Source: Bin87 sp965116785
GTDB lineage: Bacteria > Chloroflexota > Dehalococcoidia > Lucifugimonadales > UBA3495
Assembly: GCA_965116785.1 (NCBI GenBank)
Contig: OZ220731.1
Span: 930,001 to 994,000 of the forward strand
Reading direction: 5' to 3'
Length of the DNA: 64,000 nucleotides
Under the pieces are notes generated by a model. That model had not been told where the DNA came from, did no database searches, and saw nothing but the letters and a program-made list of their open reading frames with translations. Each line of letters begins with the position of its first letter. Position 1 is the stretch's first letter. Of the stretch, positions 26,121 through 34,367 are shown piece after piece. The translations under genes and the position numbers were made by a program.

Positions 26121-26909
26121 ATGCCTGAAACTGTGCTCTACGAAAAAACCGGGACCGACAACCACGTGGCGGTCATCACGCTCAATCGGCCCGAGTCTTC
26201 CAACGCCATCAACCGACAACTGCGCCGTGACCTCCGCGAAGTTATCGACCACTTCGACAATGAGGACGAGGAAGCTTGGGTTGCTGTGATCACCGGGGCC
26301 GGTCGGAATTTCTGCGCCGGCCGCGACCTGAAAGAGCGCGCCGCCGACAACGCCGAGGGCGTCCAGGCCCGGGCCGAAAACAGCATGTCTCCCAATAAGC
26401 CCCACATGTGGGAACGACCGGTGAAACCCCTGGTGGCTGCGGTCAACGGCGCCGCCGCGGCCGGTGGTTGGTCCATCGCCCAGATGTGCGACGTGCGACT
26501 GGCCGCGGACAATGCCCGCCTGGGCATCACCGAGACCAAATGGAGCCTCATGCCGCCGTTCGCGGTGGAGCTGACCAAAATGATCGGCATTTCAAATGTC
26601 CTCGAACTGGTGATGACCGCCGACCTGCTCCCCGCCGAACGGGTCAAGGAAATGGGTTTCTTGAACAAGGTCGTGCCGCCCGACGAGTTGGTGCCCGAAG
26701 CCATCAAAATGGCGGAGAGCATCGCGCAGAACGCCCCCCTGGCGGTTCGGACCATCAAAGACCTGGCCTATAGCAGCCTGGACATGTCAATCGCCGAAAT
26801 CAGCGCCAAGACCTATGTCGCTTACGACTACATCCTGACCACGCAGGACAGCAAGGAAGGCCCGCGGGCTTTCGCCGAGAAACGCCGGCCTGACTGGCAA
26901 CTCAAGTAG
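26121..26909 (+). CDS. Enoyl-CoA hydratase/isomerase family protein
   Basis: Crotonase-fold enzyme of 262 residues acting on a CoA thioester. ATG 26121 has AAGGAGA about 10 bases upstream. The oxyanion-hole segments are ITGAGRNFCAGRDLKE (about 55-70) and AAVNGAAAAGGWSIA (about 102-116). Around the usual catalytic Glu the sequence reads GITETKWSLMPP, so one of the two Glu positions is retained in the form of E-T. The reaction could be hydration, isomerisation or hydrolysis. An alpha/beta hydrolase follows after 52 bases. Confidence 0.88.
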   Translation: MPETVLYEKTGTDNHVAVITLNRPESSNAINRQLRRDLREVIDHFDNEDEEAWVAVITGAGRNFCAGRDLKERAADNAEGVQARAENSMSPNKPHMWERPVKPLVAAVNGAAAAGGWSIAQMCDVRLAADNARLGITETKWSLMPPFAVELTKMIGISNVLELVMTADLLPAERVKEMGFLNKVVPPDELVPEAIKMAESIAQNAPLAVRTIKDLAYSSLDMSIAEISAKTYVAYDYILTTQDSKEGPRAFAEKRRPDWQLK

Positions 26910-26961
26910 CCGACTGGCGAAACTACACCCGTTCCCACCGGCACATGGAAGGAGACGCGCC

Positions 26962-27804
26962 ATGACCACGCAAGTACAACCCAAGAGCCGAACCGTTGCC
27001 GCGAACGGTATCAACCTCCATTATCTCGACTGGGGAACCGAGGGCAACCCGCCTCTGGTGATGCTGCATGGCCTGCGTGGCCATGCCAACGTCTGGGCCG
27101 ACGTGGCCGAATCGCTTCTCGGCGATTACCACGTGTATGCGGTCGACCAGCGCGGTCGCGGCGACACCGATCACGCGCCGGGCGGCGACTACTCCACCGA
27201 GGCTTTTGTGGCCGACCTGCTCGGGTTCGTGGATGCCATCGGCCTGGACAAGTTCGTACTGTTCGGCCATTCGATGGGCGGTCGCAACAGCATGGCCTTC
27301 GCCGGAGAGCATCCGGAACGGCTGGAGCGCCTCTGTGTTGTTGATATCGGGCCTCGTGTCGAGGCCGCCGGTGGCAACCGCATTACGGAAGAGTTGCGGA
27401 GCCTGCCGCCCGGGTTCGATAATTTTGAGGACGCTCTGGCTCACGTCCAGACCGGCAACCGGTTCGCCTCGGAGTCAGTGATGCGCCGTCGGCTCACCGG
27501 TCAAACCCGACAGCTCTCCGATGGCAAAATCGGCTGGAAGTTCGATCCGGAAATCCGCGAACAGCGTATCAACGGCACCGCAGCGCCTGCCGCCGACCTG
27601 TGGCCCTCACTGGAGAACATCACCTGCCCGACCCTGGTGGTCCGCGGCACGGAAACCGACCTGCTCACCCAGGAAACCGCCGACCGCATGGTGGACACCC
27701 TGGCCCAGGGCAGCATGGTCAACATCGAGCGAGCCGGACATATGGTCTTTGAAGACAACCCATCCGATTTCATCGACGCCGTAAAGTCCTGGCTGGCCAC
27801 CTAA
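26962..27804 (+). CDS. Alpha/beta hydrolase
   Basis: 280 residues, cytoplasmic. HGLRGHANVW forms the oxyanion region, the nucleophile is S104 in FGHSMGG, the acid is in VVRGTETDLLT and the His in RAGHMVFEDNP near the end. It looks like the epoxide hydrolase/haloalkane dehalogenase/C-C hydrolase group, which often acts in ring-cleavage pathways; the substrate is not determinable. GGAG precedes the ATG. Its position after the crotonase suggests a shared catabolic pathway. Confidence 0.88.
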   Translation: MTTQVQPKSRTVAANGINLHYLDWGTEGNPPLVMLHGLRGHANVWADVAESLLGDYHVYAVDQRGRGDTDHAPGGDYSTEAFVADLLGFVDAIGLDKFVLFGHSMGGRNSMAFAGEHPERLERLCVVDIGPRVEAAGGNRITEELRSLPPGFDNFEDALAHVQTGNRFASESVMRRRLTGQTRQLSDGKIGWKFDPEIREQRINGTAAPAADLWPSLENITCPTLVVRGTETDLLTQETADRMVDTLAQGSMVNIERAGHMVFEDNPSDFIDAVKSWLAT

Positions 27805-27823
27805 ACGTAAGCGTTTGCGGTCA

Positions 27824-27857
27824 CGGCGGCCGTCCTCGGAAACGAGGACGGCCGCCG
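27824..27857 (+). terminator. Long GC-rich hairpin with GAAA tetraloop
   Basis: A perfect 15-bp stem (CGGCGGCCGTCCTCG and its complement) closed by GAAA, 19 bases after the hydrolase stop. No T run follows, but the very stable hairpin most likely marks a transcript end. It may also act on the minus strand. Confidence 0.65.
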
Positions 27858-27923
27858 CTGTATGCCGTGCTACAATTCGCTAATCCAGTCGTGACGGCCC
27901 ACGCGTTGCCGAGGTAACCTGCC

Positions 27924-29147
27924 ATGAAAGTATCATTTTTCCACCTCATGCCCTATCAGGACCTGCCGGACGATTTCGCCGAACAGCACCACTCGGCCTG
28001 GGTAGACCTGCCCAACGAGAACTTCGACCCGGCCAAGGGCAACGAGTACTACGCTCAGTACATCGAACAGTTGCGCTACGCGGACGAGGTAGGGTTTGAC
28101 GGCATCTGCGTCAACGAGCATCACAACAATGCTTACGGCATCATGCCATCCCCCAACTTGATCGGGTCGGTCCTGGCCAACTCGACCAGCAATGGGGCCG
28201 TGATCGTGCTCGGGAATAGCCTGGCCCTGTACAACCCGCCCGTGCGCGTTGCCGAAGAGATGGCGATGCTCGACGTCATTTCCAACGGGCGACTGGTCGC
28301 CGGATTCCCCGTGGGAACGGCCATGGACACGACGTTCTCCTACGGCCAGGTGCCCATCACGTTGCGAGACCGTCATACCGAGGCGCACGATGTGATCATG
28401 CAGGCGTGGACGCAGCACCAGCCCACGATTTTCAACGGCAAGTACAACAAGTTGCGGTATATCAGCATCTGGCCGCGGCCGATGCAGGAGCCCCATCCCC
28501 CGGTATGGATCCCTGGCTCAGGCAGCCTGGAAACCTGGGACTGGGTTCTGGACCGCGACTACGTCTACTGCTACCTGTCGTACTACGGCTACCTGCGTGG
28601 TCACAACATCGTCAAAGGCTACTGGGAACGCGTTGCCGAACGTGGCGTGGACGACAACCCGCACCGTCTGGGATTCCTGCAACTGGTGTGTGTCTCCGAA
28701 ACCGACGAGCAGGCGGAGAAAGACTACGAGCAGCACGTCAAGTATTTCTACGAGAAGATGCTTCGCGTGTATCCGCCATTCGCCGAATCGCCCGGCTACC
28801 GATCGCTGGAGTCCATCCGCAAGTCGCTGCGCCCGCAAATGGGCGAGGAGGCCCAGCGAACCGCCCAGGAGAACACCTGGAAGGATTACATCGATCAGGG
28901 TCACGTTATCGGCGGCAGTCCTGAAACCGTTCGGCGCAAGCTGACGGAGGCCTGCGAGTTGCTTCGTATCGGGCACCTCATGGTCCTGCTGCAGATCGGT
29001 AGCATGCCGCCGGAATTGGTGAAGAAGAACACCGACCTGTTTGCCAACGAGGTCATGCCCGATTTGAAGGGCCTCTTCAACGAGTACGACGACCCATGGT
29101 GGCCGGAGCGTCTCAAGTCGACCACCGCCGAAGCCGTCGGCGATTGA
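27924..29147 (+). CDS. LLM-class flavin-dependent monooxygenase
   Basis: Bacterial-luciferase-like TIM-barrel enzyme, 407 residues, expected to use FMNH2 (or F420H2). Clear marks are FDGICVNEHHNNAYG (about 54-68), ALYNPPVRVAEEMAMLDVISNGR, and the WIPGSGSLETWDW region. SD GAGG lies 10 bases before the ATG and a TACAAT -10 box is near 27870. The next gene begins 3 bases after its stop, so it leads an operon with a PaREP1-like protein and the Sec-peroxiredoxin. Substrate unknown; such monooxygenases are expanded in SAR202-type genomes. Confidence 0.88.
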   Translation: MKVSFFHLMPYQDLPDDFAEQHHSAWVDLPNENFDPAKGNEYYAQYIEQLRYADEVGFDGICVNEHHNNAYGIMPSPNLIGSVLANSTSNGAVIVLGNSLALYNPPVRVAEEMAMLDVISNGRLVAGFPVGTAMDTTFSYGQVPITLRDRHTEAHDVIMQAWTQHQPTIFNGKYNKLRYISIWPRPMQEPHPPVWIPGSGSLETWDWVLDRDYVYCYLSYYGYLRGHNIVKGYWERVAERGVDDNPHRLGFLQLVCVSETDEQAEKDYEQHVKYFYEKMLRVYPPFAESPGYRSLESIRKSLRPQMGEEAQRTAQENTWKDYIDQGHVIGGSPETVRRKLTEACELLRIGHLMVLLQIGSMPPELVKKNTDLFANEVMPDLKGLFNEYDDPWWPERLKSTTAEAVGD

Positions 29148-29150
29148 AAT

Positions 29151-29675
29151 ATGCCCTCGCGCTTAACCTTCCTTGAAACTGATGTCGCCGTAGCGGTTAC
29201 ACGCGCCTTGGCTACATCTAAAGACCCGACGCAACCCGGGGATGAGGGCAGGTTGCCCGCGAAGTATGCGCAATTCAGCGACGACTTCCGGGCCAGCGCG
29301 TGGAAGCACCTGAATGAAGATGACGATCTGCCCCAGGCCTCCAGCAAGGCATGGGGCATGGTCGCGGAAACCATAAAAGCCGTAAGTGCGCACCACGGCG
29401 GGATAATTCACACTCATCGGTCCATCTGGCACGTGCTCCGCGAGTTAAGCCAGTTGGTAGGTGAAGCCGGTGACGAACCTACGCAGGCATGGATCAACAA
29501 CGCGTTCAGTAGGGCCCGTTCGCTGCATACAAACTTCTACGAAGACGAGGAAGCGCAGCCGGAGGTCGAAGCAGGATTGGCGTTGTGTGAAGAACTTTCT
29601 AACCGGCTTTACGAACTGTTCTGGCCAGATCGTGCTACCGGGGAATCCGAGCCCGATACCGAGGAGCAACGATGA
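29151..29675 (+). CDS. PaREP1-like (HEPN-type helical) protein
   Basis: 174 residues, largely helical and acidic at the C terminus. The segment ASSKAWGMVAETIKAVSAHHG with THRSIWHVL resembles the PaREP1 family, small HEPN-like helical proteins first noted in archaea. It sits between a flavin monooxygenase (3-base gap) and the selenoprotein (ATGA overlap at 29672-29675), so the three are translated together. No catalytic residues can be assigned; family placement is from memory of the motif and moderate. Confidence 0.65.
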   Translation: MPSRLTFLETDVAVAVTRALATSKDPTQPGDEGRLPAKYAQFSDDFRASAWKHLNEDDDLPQASSKAWGMVAETIKAVSAHHGGIIHTHRSIWHVLRELSQLVGEAGDEPTQAWINNAFSRARSLHTNFYEDEEAQPEVEAGLALCEELSNRLYELFWPDRATGESEPDTEEQR

Positions 29676-30163
29676 GCGAGAAATTGCAACAGGGCGACCG
29701 TCTGCCCGAATTGTCTCTAAACCTCACTGACGGGGGTACGCTCAGTCTCCCGGCCGACATGTCTTCACGCTATCTTGCCGTCCTGTTTTATCGCGGCGTC
29801 TGGTGACCCTACTGCTCGCGGCAGTTGGCCGCGTGGCAGTCGCAGCAGGATGCTTTGGCCGAGATCGGTCTGTCCATCGTTGGCGCCAGCGTGGAACCCA
29901 GGGAAGTCGTGCAGGAGATGGCGGAAAAGTCCGGCGTCACCTTCCCCATGGCCTACGGAGTAACCCGAGCGCAGGCCGACATCCTCGGCTCATGGTGGTC
30001 CGATGACCGTGGCGGCTACATCCAGCCCACCGAATTGCTGCTCGGCCGCGGGGGCACCGTGCTGGGGTCCATGTACGCGAGCGGTCCGGTGGGCCGGGTC
30101 AGCCCCGACGAAGCTGTGTACTTCATCGAGGGACGGGAGCGCGCGCGGTTGCGCAGCCAGTAA
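29672..30163 (+). CDS. Peroxiredoxin-like selenoprotein (UGA = Sec45)
   Basis: Thioredoxin-fold AhpC/TSA-family protein of 163 residues when the in-frame TGA at 29804-29806 is read as selenocysteine. The site reads F-Y-R-G-V-W-U-P-Y-C-S-R-Q-L: the family's peroxidatic or redox CxxC motif with Sec45 in the first position and Cys48 resolving. Upstream (GDRLPELSLNLTDGG) and downstream (IVGASVEPREVVQEMAEKSGVTFPMAYG) both match the family in the same frame. The ATG overlaps the previous stop (ATGA). A hairpin right after the UGA fits a bacterial SECIS. Gene callers would report two pieces or only 29825-30163. It likely reduces peroxides or protein disulfides beside the flavin enzyme. Confidence 0.9.
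29812..29839 (+). promoter_or_regulatory. Putative bacterial SECIS hairpin (peroxiredoxin-like gene)
   Basis: CTGC-T-CGCGGC, loop AGTTG, GCCGCG-TG-GCAG: a 6-bp upper stem, a small internal loop and a 4-bp lower stem. The apical loop starts 16 nt after the UGA and has G at position 2. Geometry agrees with SelB-dependent SECIS elements of bacteria. Confidence 0.72.
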
Positions 30164-30190
30164 ACGGCGGTGTGGCAGGTTGGCGGCCCG

Positions 30191-32992
30191 TCACTCCTCA
30201 GGCTCGATGCGCACCGCGCAGACCTTGTACTCCGGTATCTTCGAGTCGGGATCGTAAACGGCGTTGGTAAGAAAGTTTGCGGCCGAATCGCTTAACCGCA
30301 CGAAGGGAATGAAAATCTCGCCGGTCCGCATCCGGTAGGTGAAACGCGCCACTCCTGTCAGCTCTCCGCGCCGCGAGCGGACGCGCACGGGTTCGCCGTC
30401 CCGCAACCCGAACTGCTCTCCATCGGCTGGGTTGACGGACACTTCGAGGTTCGACATCCTCGCCAAAAGGTTGCCGGCGCGACGGGTAATCGTGCCGCCG
30501 TGCCAGTGGTATAAAACCCTGCCCGTGTTCAGCACCAGCGGGAACCGTTCGGAGGGCGTCTCGGCGGCCACCGGCCCCTGCTCGTACGCGACGAACTTGG
30601 CCCGGTCCCCGCGGGGGAAGTTGTCGCCGTAGAGATAACCGGTTCCGGGGTGGTCCGGCGTCGGGCACGGCCATTGGATCCCGCCCTCGGCGTCCAGGCG
30701 GTCGTAGGTTATACCCGACAACAGCGGGGTCAGGGCGGCCAGCTCGTCAAATATCTCAGAAGGATGCCGGTAAGCGAACTGGTCCCGCCACGGCAGGTCG
30801 AGGCGGTTGCACATTAGCTGGGCCAACTCCTTGATGATGGCCCAGTCCGGCCGGCTGTGCCCGACCGGTTCGACGACCTGACGCACACGCTGCACCCTGC
30901 GTTCGCTGTTGGTAAAAGTGCCATCCTTCTCCGCGAAGCTTGTCGCCGGCAACACGACGTCCGCCAGCCGGGCCGTTTCGTGCAGAAATATGTCCTGCAC
31001 CACCAGAAAGTCGAGCTTGCGGAGCAACTCCTCGGCCCGATTGAGGTCCGGCTCGCTGAGGAGCGGGTTCTCACCCGTGATGTACATTGCTCGGACGCCA
31101 TCCGGCTCCCCGATGGAGTCCACCATATCGGTGACCACTCGACCCGCACGGTCGGGTAGGGATCCTTCGGCTCGCCAGGCCTGAGCGAACTTCGTGACCG
31201 ACTCCGGTCGCAGCCCCTGGTATCCCGGAAGTGAATCGGGAACGCATCCGGAATCGCCACACCCCTGCACGTTATTCTGCCCTCGGAGGGGCGAGATGCC
31301 CGATCCCGGGAAACCCATCTGCCCGGTGACCAACGCCAGATTGAGAACCGAATGGACGTTCGCCGTGCCGCTGGTGTGTTGAGTCAGCCCCATTCCCCAG
31401 ATCAGGCATGCGCCGCCACGATCGTTGTTGGCGTTGCCGTACCGCGGGACCGGCGGCTGCGCCACCATGCGGCCTGCGGCACGAATGTCGGCCGCCGAAA
31501 CGCCGGTGATGGCCGATGCCCGTGCCGGCGTGTATCCGTCGATCACCGTTCGCCATTCGTCGTAACCCTCGGTGCGTTGATCTACGAACCGGCTGTCGGC
31601 CAAGCCCTCGGCTACCACGACGTGCGCCATGGCGTTGAGGAGTGCAACGTCGGTTCCCGGGTACGGGCGCAGCCACAGGTCGGCGTAATCGCACATATCG
31701 ATTCGCCGCGGGTTGATCACGATCAGCTTGGCGCCACGCTCCACGACGGAGCGCCGCATTCGTGACGCCGCCACCGGATGGTTGGAGGTCGGATCGCAGC
31801 CCATCACCACCAGGCAGCCGGCGTCCTCATAGTCGGTGTAGGAGTTGCTCGTGGCCCCGCTGCCCAGCGACGTGAGCATTGCAGCCACCGACGGCGCGTG
31901 ACACAAGCGCGTGCAGTGGTCGATGTTGTTGCTGCCCATCACCAAACGGGCAAACTTCTGCTGTACGTAGCCGTCTTCATTGGTCGCCTTGGCCGAGCAG
32001 AGCGTACCGAATGATTCACCCCGGTAATCGGCAAGCCGCGACGCTACCAAGTCCAGCGCCTCTTCCCAGGTCGCTTCCCGGAAGTCGCCTGTGAACCGGT
32101 CGCCCTCGCGTATCAGCGGCGTCTTGATCCGGTCGCCGTGCTGTACGAAGGTGTAGCCGAAACGTCCCTTGACGCACAGCATGCCGATGCTGGACCGGTT
32201 GTCGGGATCGTCGTGCGAAGCGATGATCGCGCCCGCATCAGGGCCTTCTGTGGCACCGCTGACCTCCAGCTTGATGCCGCAACCCACGCCGCAGTACGGG
32301 CAGGTGGTGTCGACCTGGTGGGTAGGCCCGGCGGTGTCCGGAGGCGCTTTGACGCTAATCGCCCCGGTAGGGCACACGCTGAGACACTGCCCGCAAGTGG
32401 TGCAGATGCTCTCTCCGAGAGGTTTGTCGCCGGCGGTGGCGATGCGGGCCGATTCGCCGGCCCCCAGCACGTCAATGGCGCCAATGAACTGATGGCTGGA
32501 CTGGCATGCGTTGACGCAGCGGGCGCACAGGATGCATGCGTCCATGGCGAGATCGAATACCGGATTGGACTCATCCGTTGGCTGGCGAGGCCGGGCGTCC
32601 CATCGTGATTCGGAAACGCCGTGCAACCTGGCCGCGTCGGACAAAAGACCGTACCCTGAGACAGAAGGACCGTCTGACCCGTTGGACTTGCCCACCATGC
32701 CGAGGGTGAGTTCGATCACTCCGGAACGGATGCGCCTGGCGTCGACGGTCTCGGTGCGGATCACCATTCCGTCGCTGGCCGGCGTCGAACACGACGCGGG
32801 GAATCCACGAATGCCGTCGATCTGCACCAGGCAGGTCCGGCAGGCGCCGATGGCCGGCATGTCGGCATCTTTGCACAGTTGCGAGAGCGGCACGCCGGCG
32901 GCATTGACCGCATCTAACGCGCTGGCGCCGGCCTCCACGCTTACCGCTATCCCATCAACCGTCACGCTGATCGTTGGACTGGCGACCACCAT
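30191..32992 (-). CDS. fdhA: Formate dehydrogenase alpha subunit-like molybdoprotein (Cys form)
   Basis: 933-residue oxidoreductase of the Mo/W-bisMGD family with a NuoG-like front. A [2Fe-2S] site (C40, C51, C54, C68) is followed by ferredoxin motifs (CILCARCVNAC; CTTCGQCLSVCP), the Mo-domain cluster CPYCGVGC, and a C-terminal molydopterin-dinucleotide domain (NTGRVLYHWHGGTITRR). The Mo ligand is Cys364 in HCTRLCHAPS, where many formate dehydrogenases have Sec. No FdhB- or NuoEF-like partner gene is adjacent. Formate oxidation is the likely but unproven reaction. Confidence 0.87.
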   Translation of the reverse strand: MVVASPTISVTVDGIAVSVEAGASALDAVNAAGVPLSQLCKDADMPAIGACRTCLVQIDGIRGFPASCSTPASDGMVIRTETVDARRIRSGVIELTLGMVGKSNGSDGPSVSGYGLLSDAARLHGVSESRWDARPRQPTDESNPVFDLAMDACILCARCVNACQSSHQFIGAIDVLGAGESARIATAGDKPLGESICTTCGQCLSVCPTGAISVKAPPDTAGPTHQVDTTCPYCGVGCGIKLEVSGATEGPDAGAIIASHDDPDNRSSIGMLCVKGRFGYTFVQHGDRIKTPLIREGDRFTGDFREATWEEALDLVASRLADYRGESFGTLCSAKATNEDGYVQQKFARLVMGSNNIDHCTRLCHAPSVAAMLTSLGSGATSNSYTDYEDAGCLVVMGCDPTSNHPVAASRMRRSVVERGAKLIVINPRRIDMCDYADLWLRPYPGTDVALLNAMAHVVVAEGLADSRFVDQRTEGYDEWRTVIDGYTPARASAITGVSAADIRAAGRMVAQPPVPRYGNANNDRGGACLIWGMGLTQHTSGTANVHSVLNLALVTGQMGFPGSGISPLRGQNNVQGCGDSGCVPDSLPGYQGLRPESVTKFAQAWRAEGSLPDRAGRVVTDMVDSIGEPDGVRAMYITGENPLLSEPDLNRAEELLRKLDFLVVQDIFLHETARLADVVLPATSFAEKDGTFTNSERRVQRVRQVVEPVGHSRPDWAIIKELAQLMCNRLDLPWRDQFAYRHPSEIFDELAALTPLLSGITYDRLDAEGGIQWPCPTPDHPGTGYLYGDNFPRGDRAKFVAYEQGPVAAETPSERFPLVLNTGRVLYHWHGGTITRRAGNLLARMSNLEVSVNPADGEQFGLRDGEPVRVRSRRGELTGVARFTYRMRTGEIFIPFVRLSDSAANFLTNAVYDPDSKIPEYKVCAVRIEPEE

Positions 32993-33061
32993 GCTTTCTA
33001 CCCCCGCCCTGCTAGCTGTTCGGCCTATTTTCCTTTGCAGACTCCGTTGCTGATTCTGTTA

Positions 33062-34273
33062 TCAGCCCTCGAAATAGCCCTCCTCCTGGAACAGCTCCGC
33101 GAGCCTTGCCACGCCCTCGCGTATCTCGTCAGGCGAGTTATGACTGTAGGTGAGGCGCAGGTGGTTGTTGCGCCCGCGATCGGACCGGAACATCCCGCCC
33201 GGATTGTATTTGACGTCCCGCGCGGTAGCTTTGGAGAGGGTAGACCACGTATCGGCGTTTTCGGGCAGCTTGACAAACATCATCATTCCGCCGTGAGGAT
33301 GGGTCCACTCGCAGAACGATGGGAAGTTGCTTTCCAGGGCGCCGATCATCGCGTCGCGTCTGGCCAGGAGAGCTTGCCGAACGGCTTCGATATGGTCCGC
33401 CTCATGCACGCGCATGTATTCGTAGACCATGGTGGTGGCGAGGTGGCTCGCGCTGCGACGCGGAAGGTTCTCGGAGTTGACCCGCTCCAGGGCGCCGATG
33501 ACGCCGTGAGGAAGCACACCGAAACCCACACGCAGCCCACAACCCAGCAGTTTGGTGAACGAGGATACGTAGAACACGTCGCCCTGGTCGCTGATGCCCG
33601 ACATCGCTTGCGGCAGTGGGTCGCCGTCAATGCGAAAATCCGCGTAGGACTCGTTCTCCATAACCGGCACGCCATACTTCTGCGCAACTTCCAGTGTCGC
33701 CCGCCGTCGCCCCTCCGACACGGTAAAACCCAGGGGGTTCTGGTACACGGGGATAGTCCATATGAACTTCGCGCGACGTCGCGACTGCTCCAGCGATGCC
33801 AGCGCGTCTTCCAACGCGCCGGGCAGCATGCCATCATCGTCGCAAGGAACGTGGATCGGTTCCGCCCCCCGTTCCATCATCATGCGGAGGCTGCCCATGT
33901 AGGTGAATTCCTCCACCAGCACGGCGTCTCCAGGGTTGATGAAAGATTCCAGGACAATGGCAATGGCGCCGCCGGCCCCGTCCGAGATGAAAACATCGCT
34001 GGGGGAAACCTCGTAGCCGCGGTTGGCTGCCAGGCGCTCCGCGATCATCTCCCGCAGGCCGACATGCCCGCCTGGAGGTGGGTAGCCCGCCAGCGAAGCG
34101 CCCCCGTTGGTTTCAAGGCCGGTCCGAATGGCGGCCAGGTATTGGTTGGCGTCCACGACCTCCGGAACGGCGTTGGTGATCGAAAATATGTACTTGACAG
34201 AGTCACTGGCGCCGGGCGGCGATGCTACGGACCTCGGCAGATTGCTAGAGAAAAGGGCTGCATAATCGACCAT
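33062..34273 (-). CDS. PLP-dependent aminotransferase, class I/II (MocR/LysN-like)
   Basis: 403 residues, fold type I. AGYPPPGGHVGLREMIAERL, ISDGAGGAIAIVLESFINPGD and PVYQNPLGFTVSEGRR are standard; the PLP Lys is in SSFTKLLGCGLRVGF. The group includes 2-aminoadipate and aromatic aminotransferases; substrate cannot be fixed. A paralogue lies at 57604-58791 with the matching motif PTFQNPLGWT. Gene order on the minus strand places fdhA 69 bases downstream. Confidence 0.87.
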   Translation of the reverse strand: MVDYAALFSSNLPRSVASPPGASDSVKYIFSITNAVPEVVDANQYLAAIRTGLETNGGASLAGYPPPGGHVGLREMIAERLAANRGYEVSPSDVFISDGAGGAIAIVLESFINPGDAVLVEEFTYMGSLRMMMERGAEPIHVPCDDDGMLPGALEDALASLEQSRRRAKFIWTIPVYQNPLGFTVSEGRRRATLEVAQKYGVPVMENESYADFRIDGDPLPQAMSGISDQGDVFYVSSFTKLLGCGLRVGFGVLPHGVIGALERVNSENLPRRSASHLATTMVYEYMRVHEADHIEAVRQALLARRDAMIGALESNFPSFCEWTHPHGGMMMFVKLPENADTWSTLSKATARDVKYNPGGMFRSDRGRNNHLRLTYSHNSPDEIREGVARLAELFQEEGYFEG

Positions 34274-34367
34274 ATGTGGCCTCCCGATACTGCGGTAGCG
34301 CGTATGGTATCAGATACGTGCCATCATTAAGGCCGGTTTTGGAGCACTGAACCGGGCGAACGCTGCG

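Noticed and set aside
31893..31910. Selenocysteine at the FdhA active site
   Set aside because: The codon is TGT (Cys); the frame has no in-frame TGA over its whole length.
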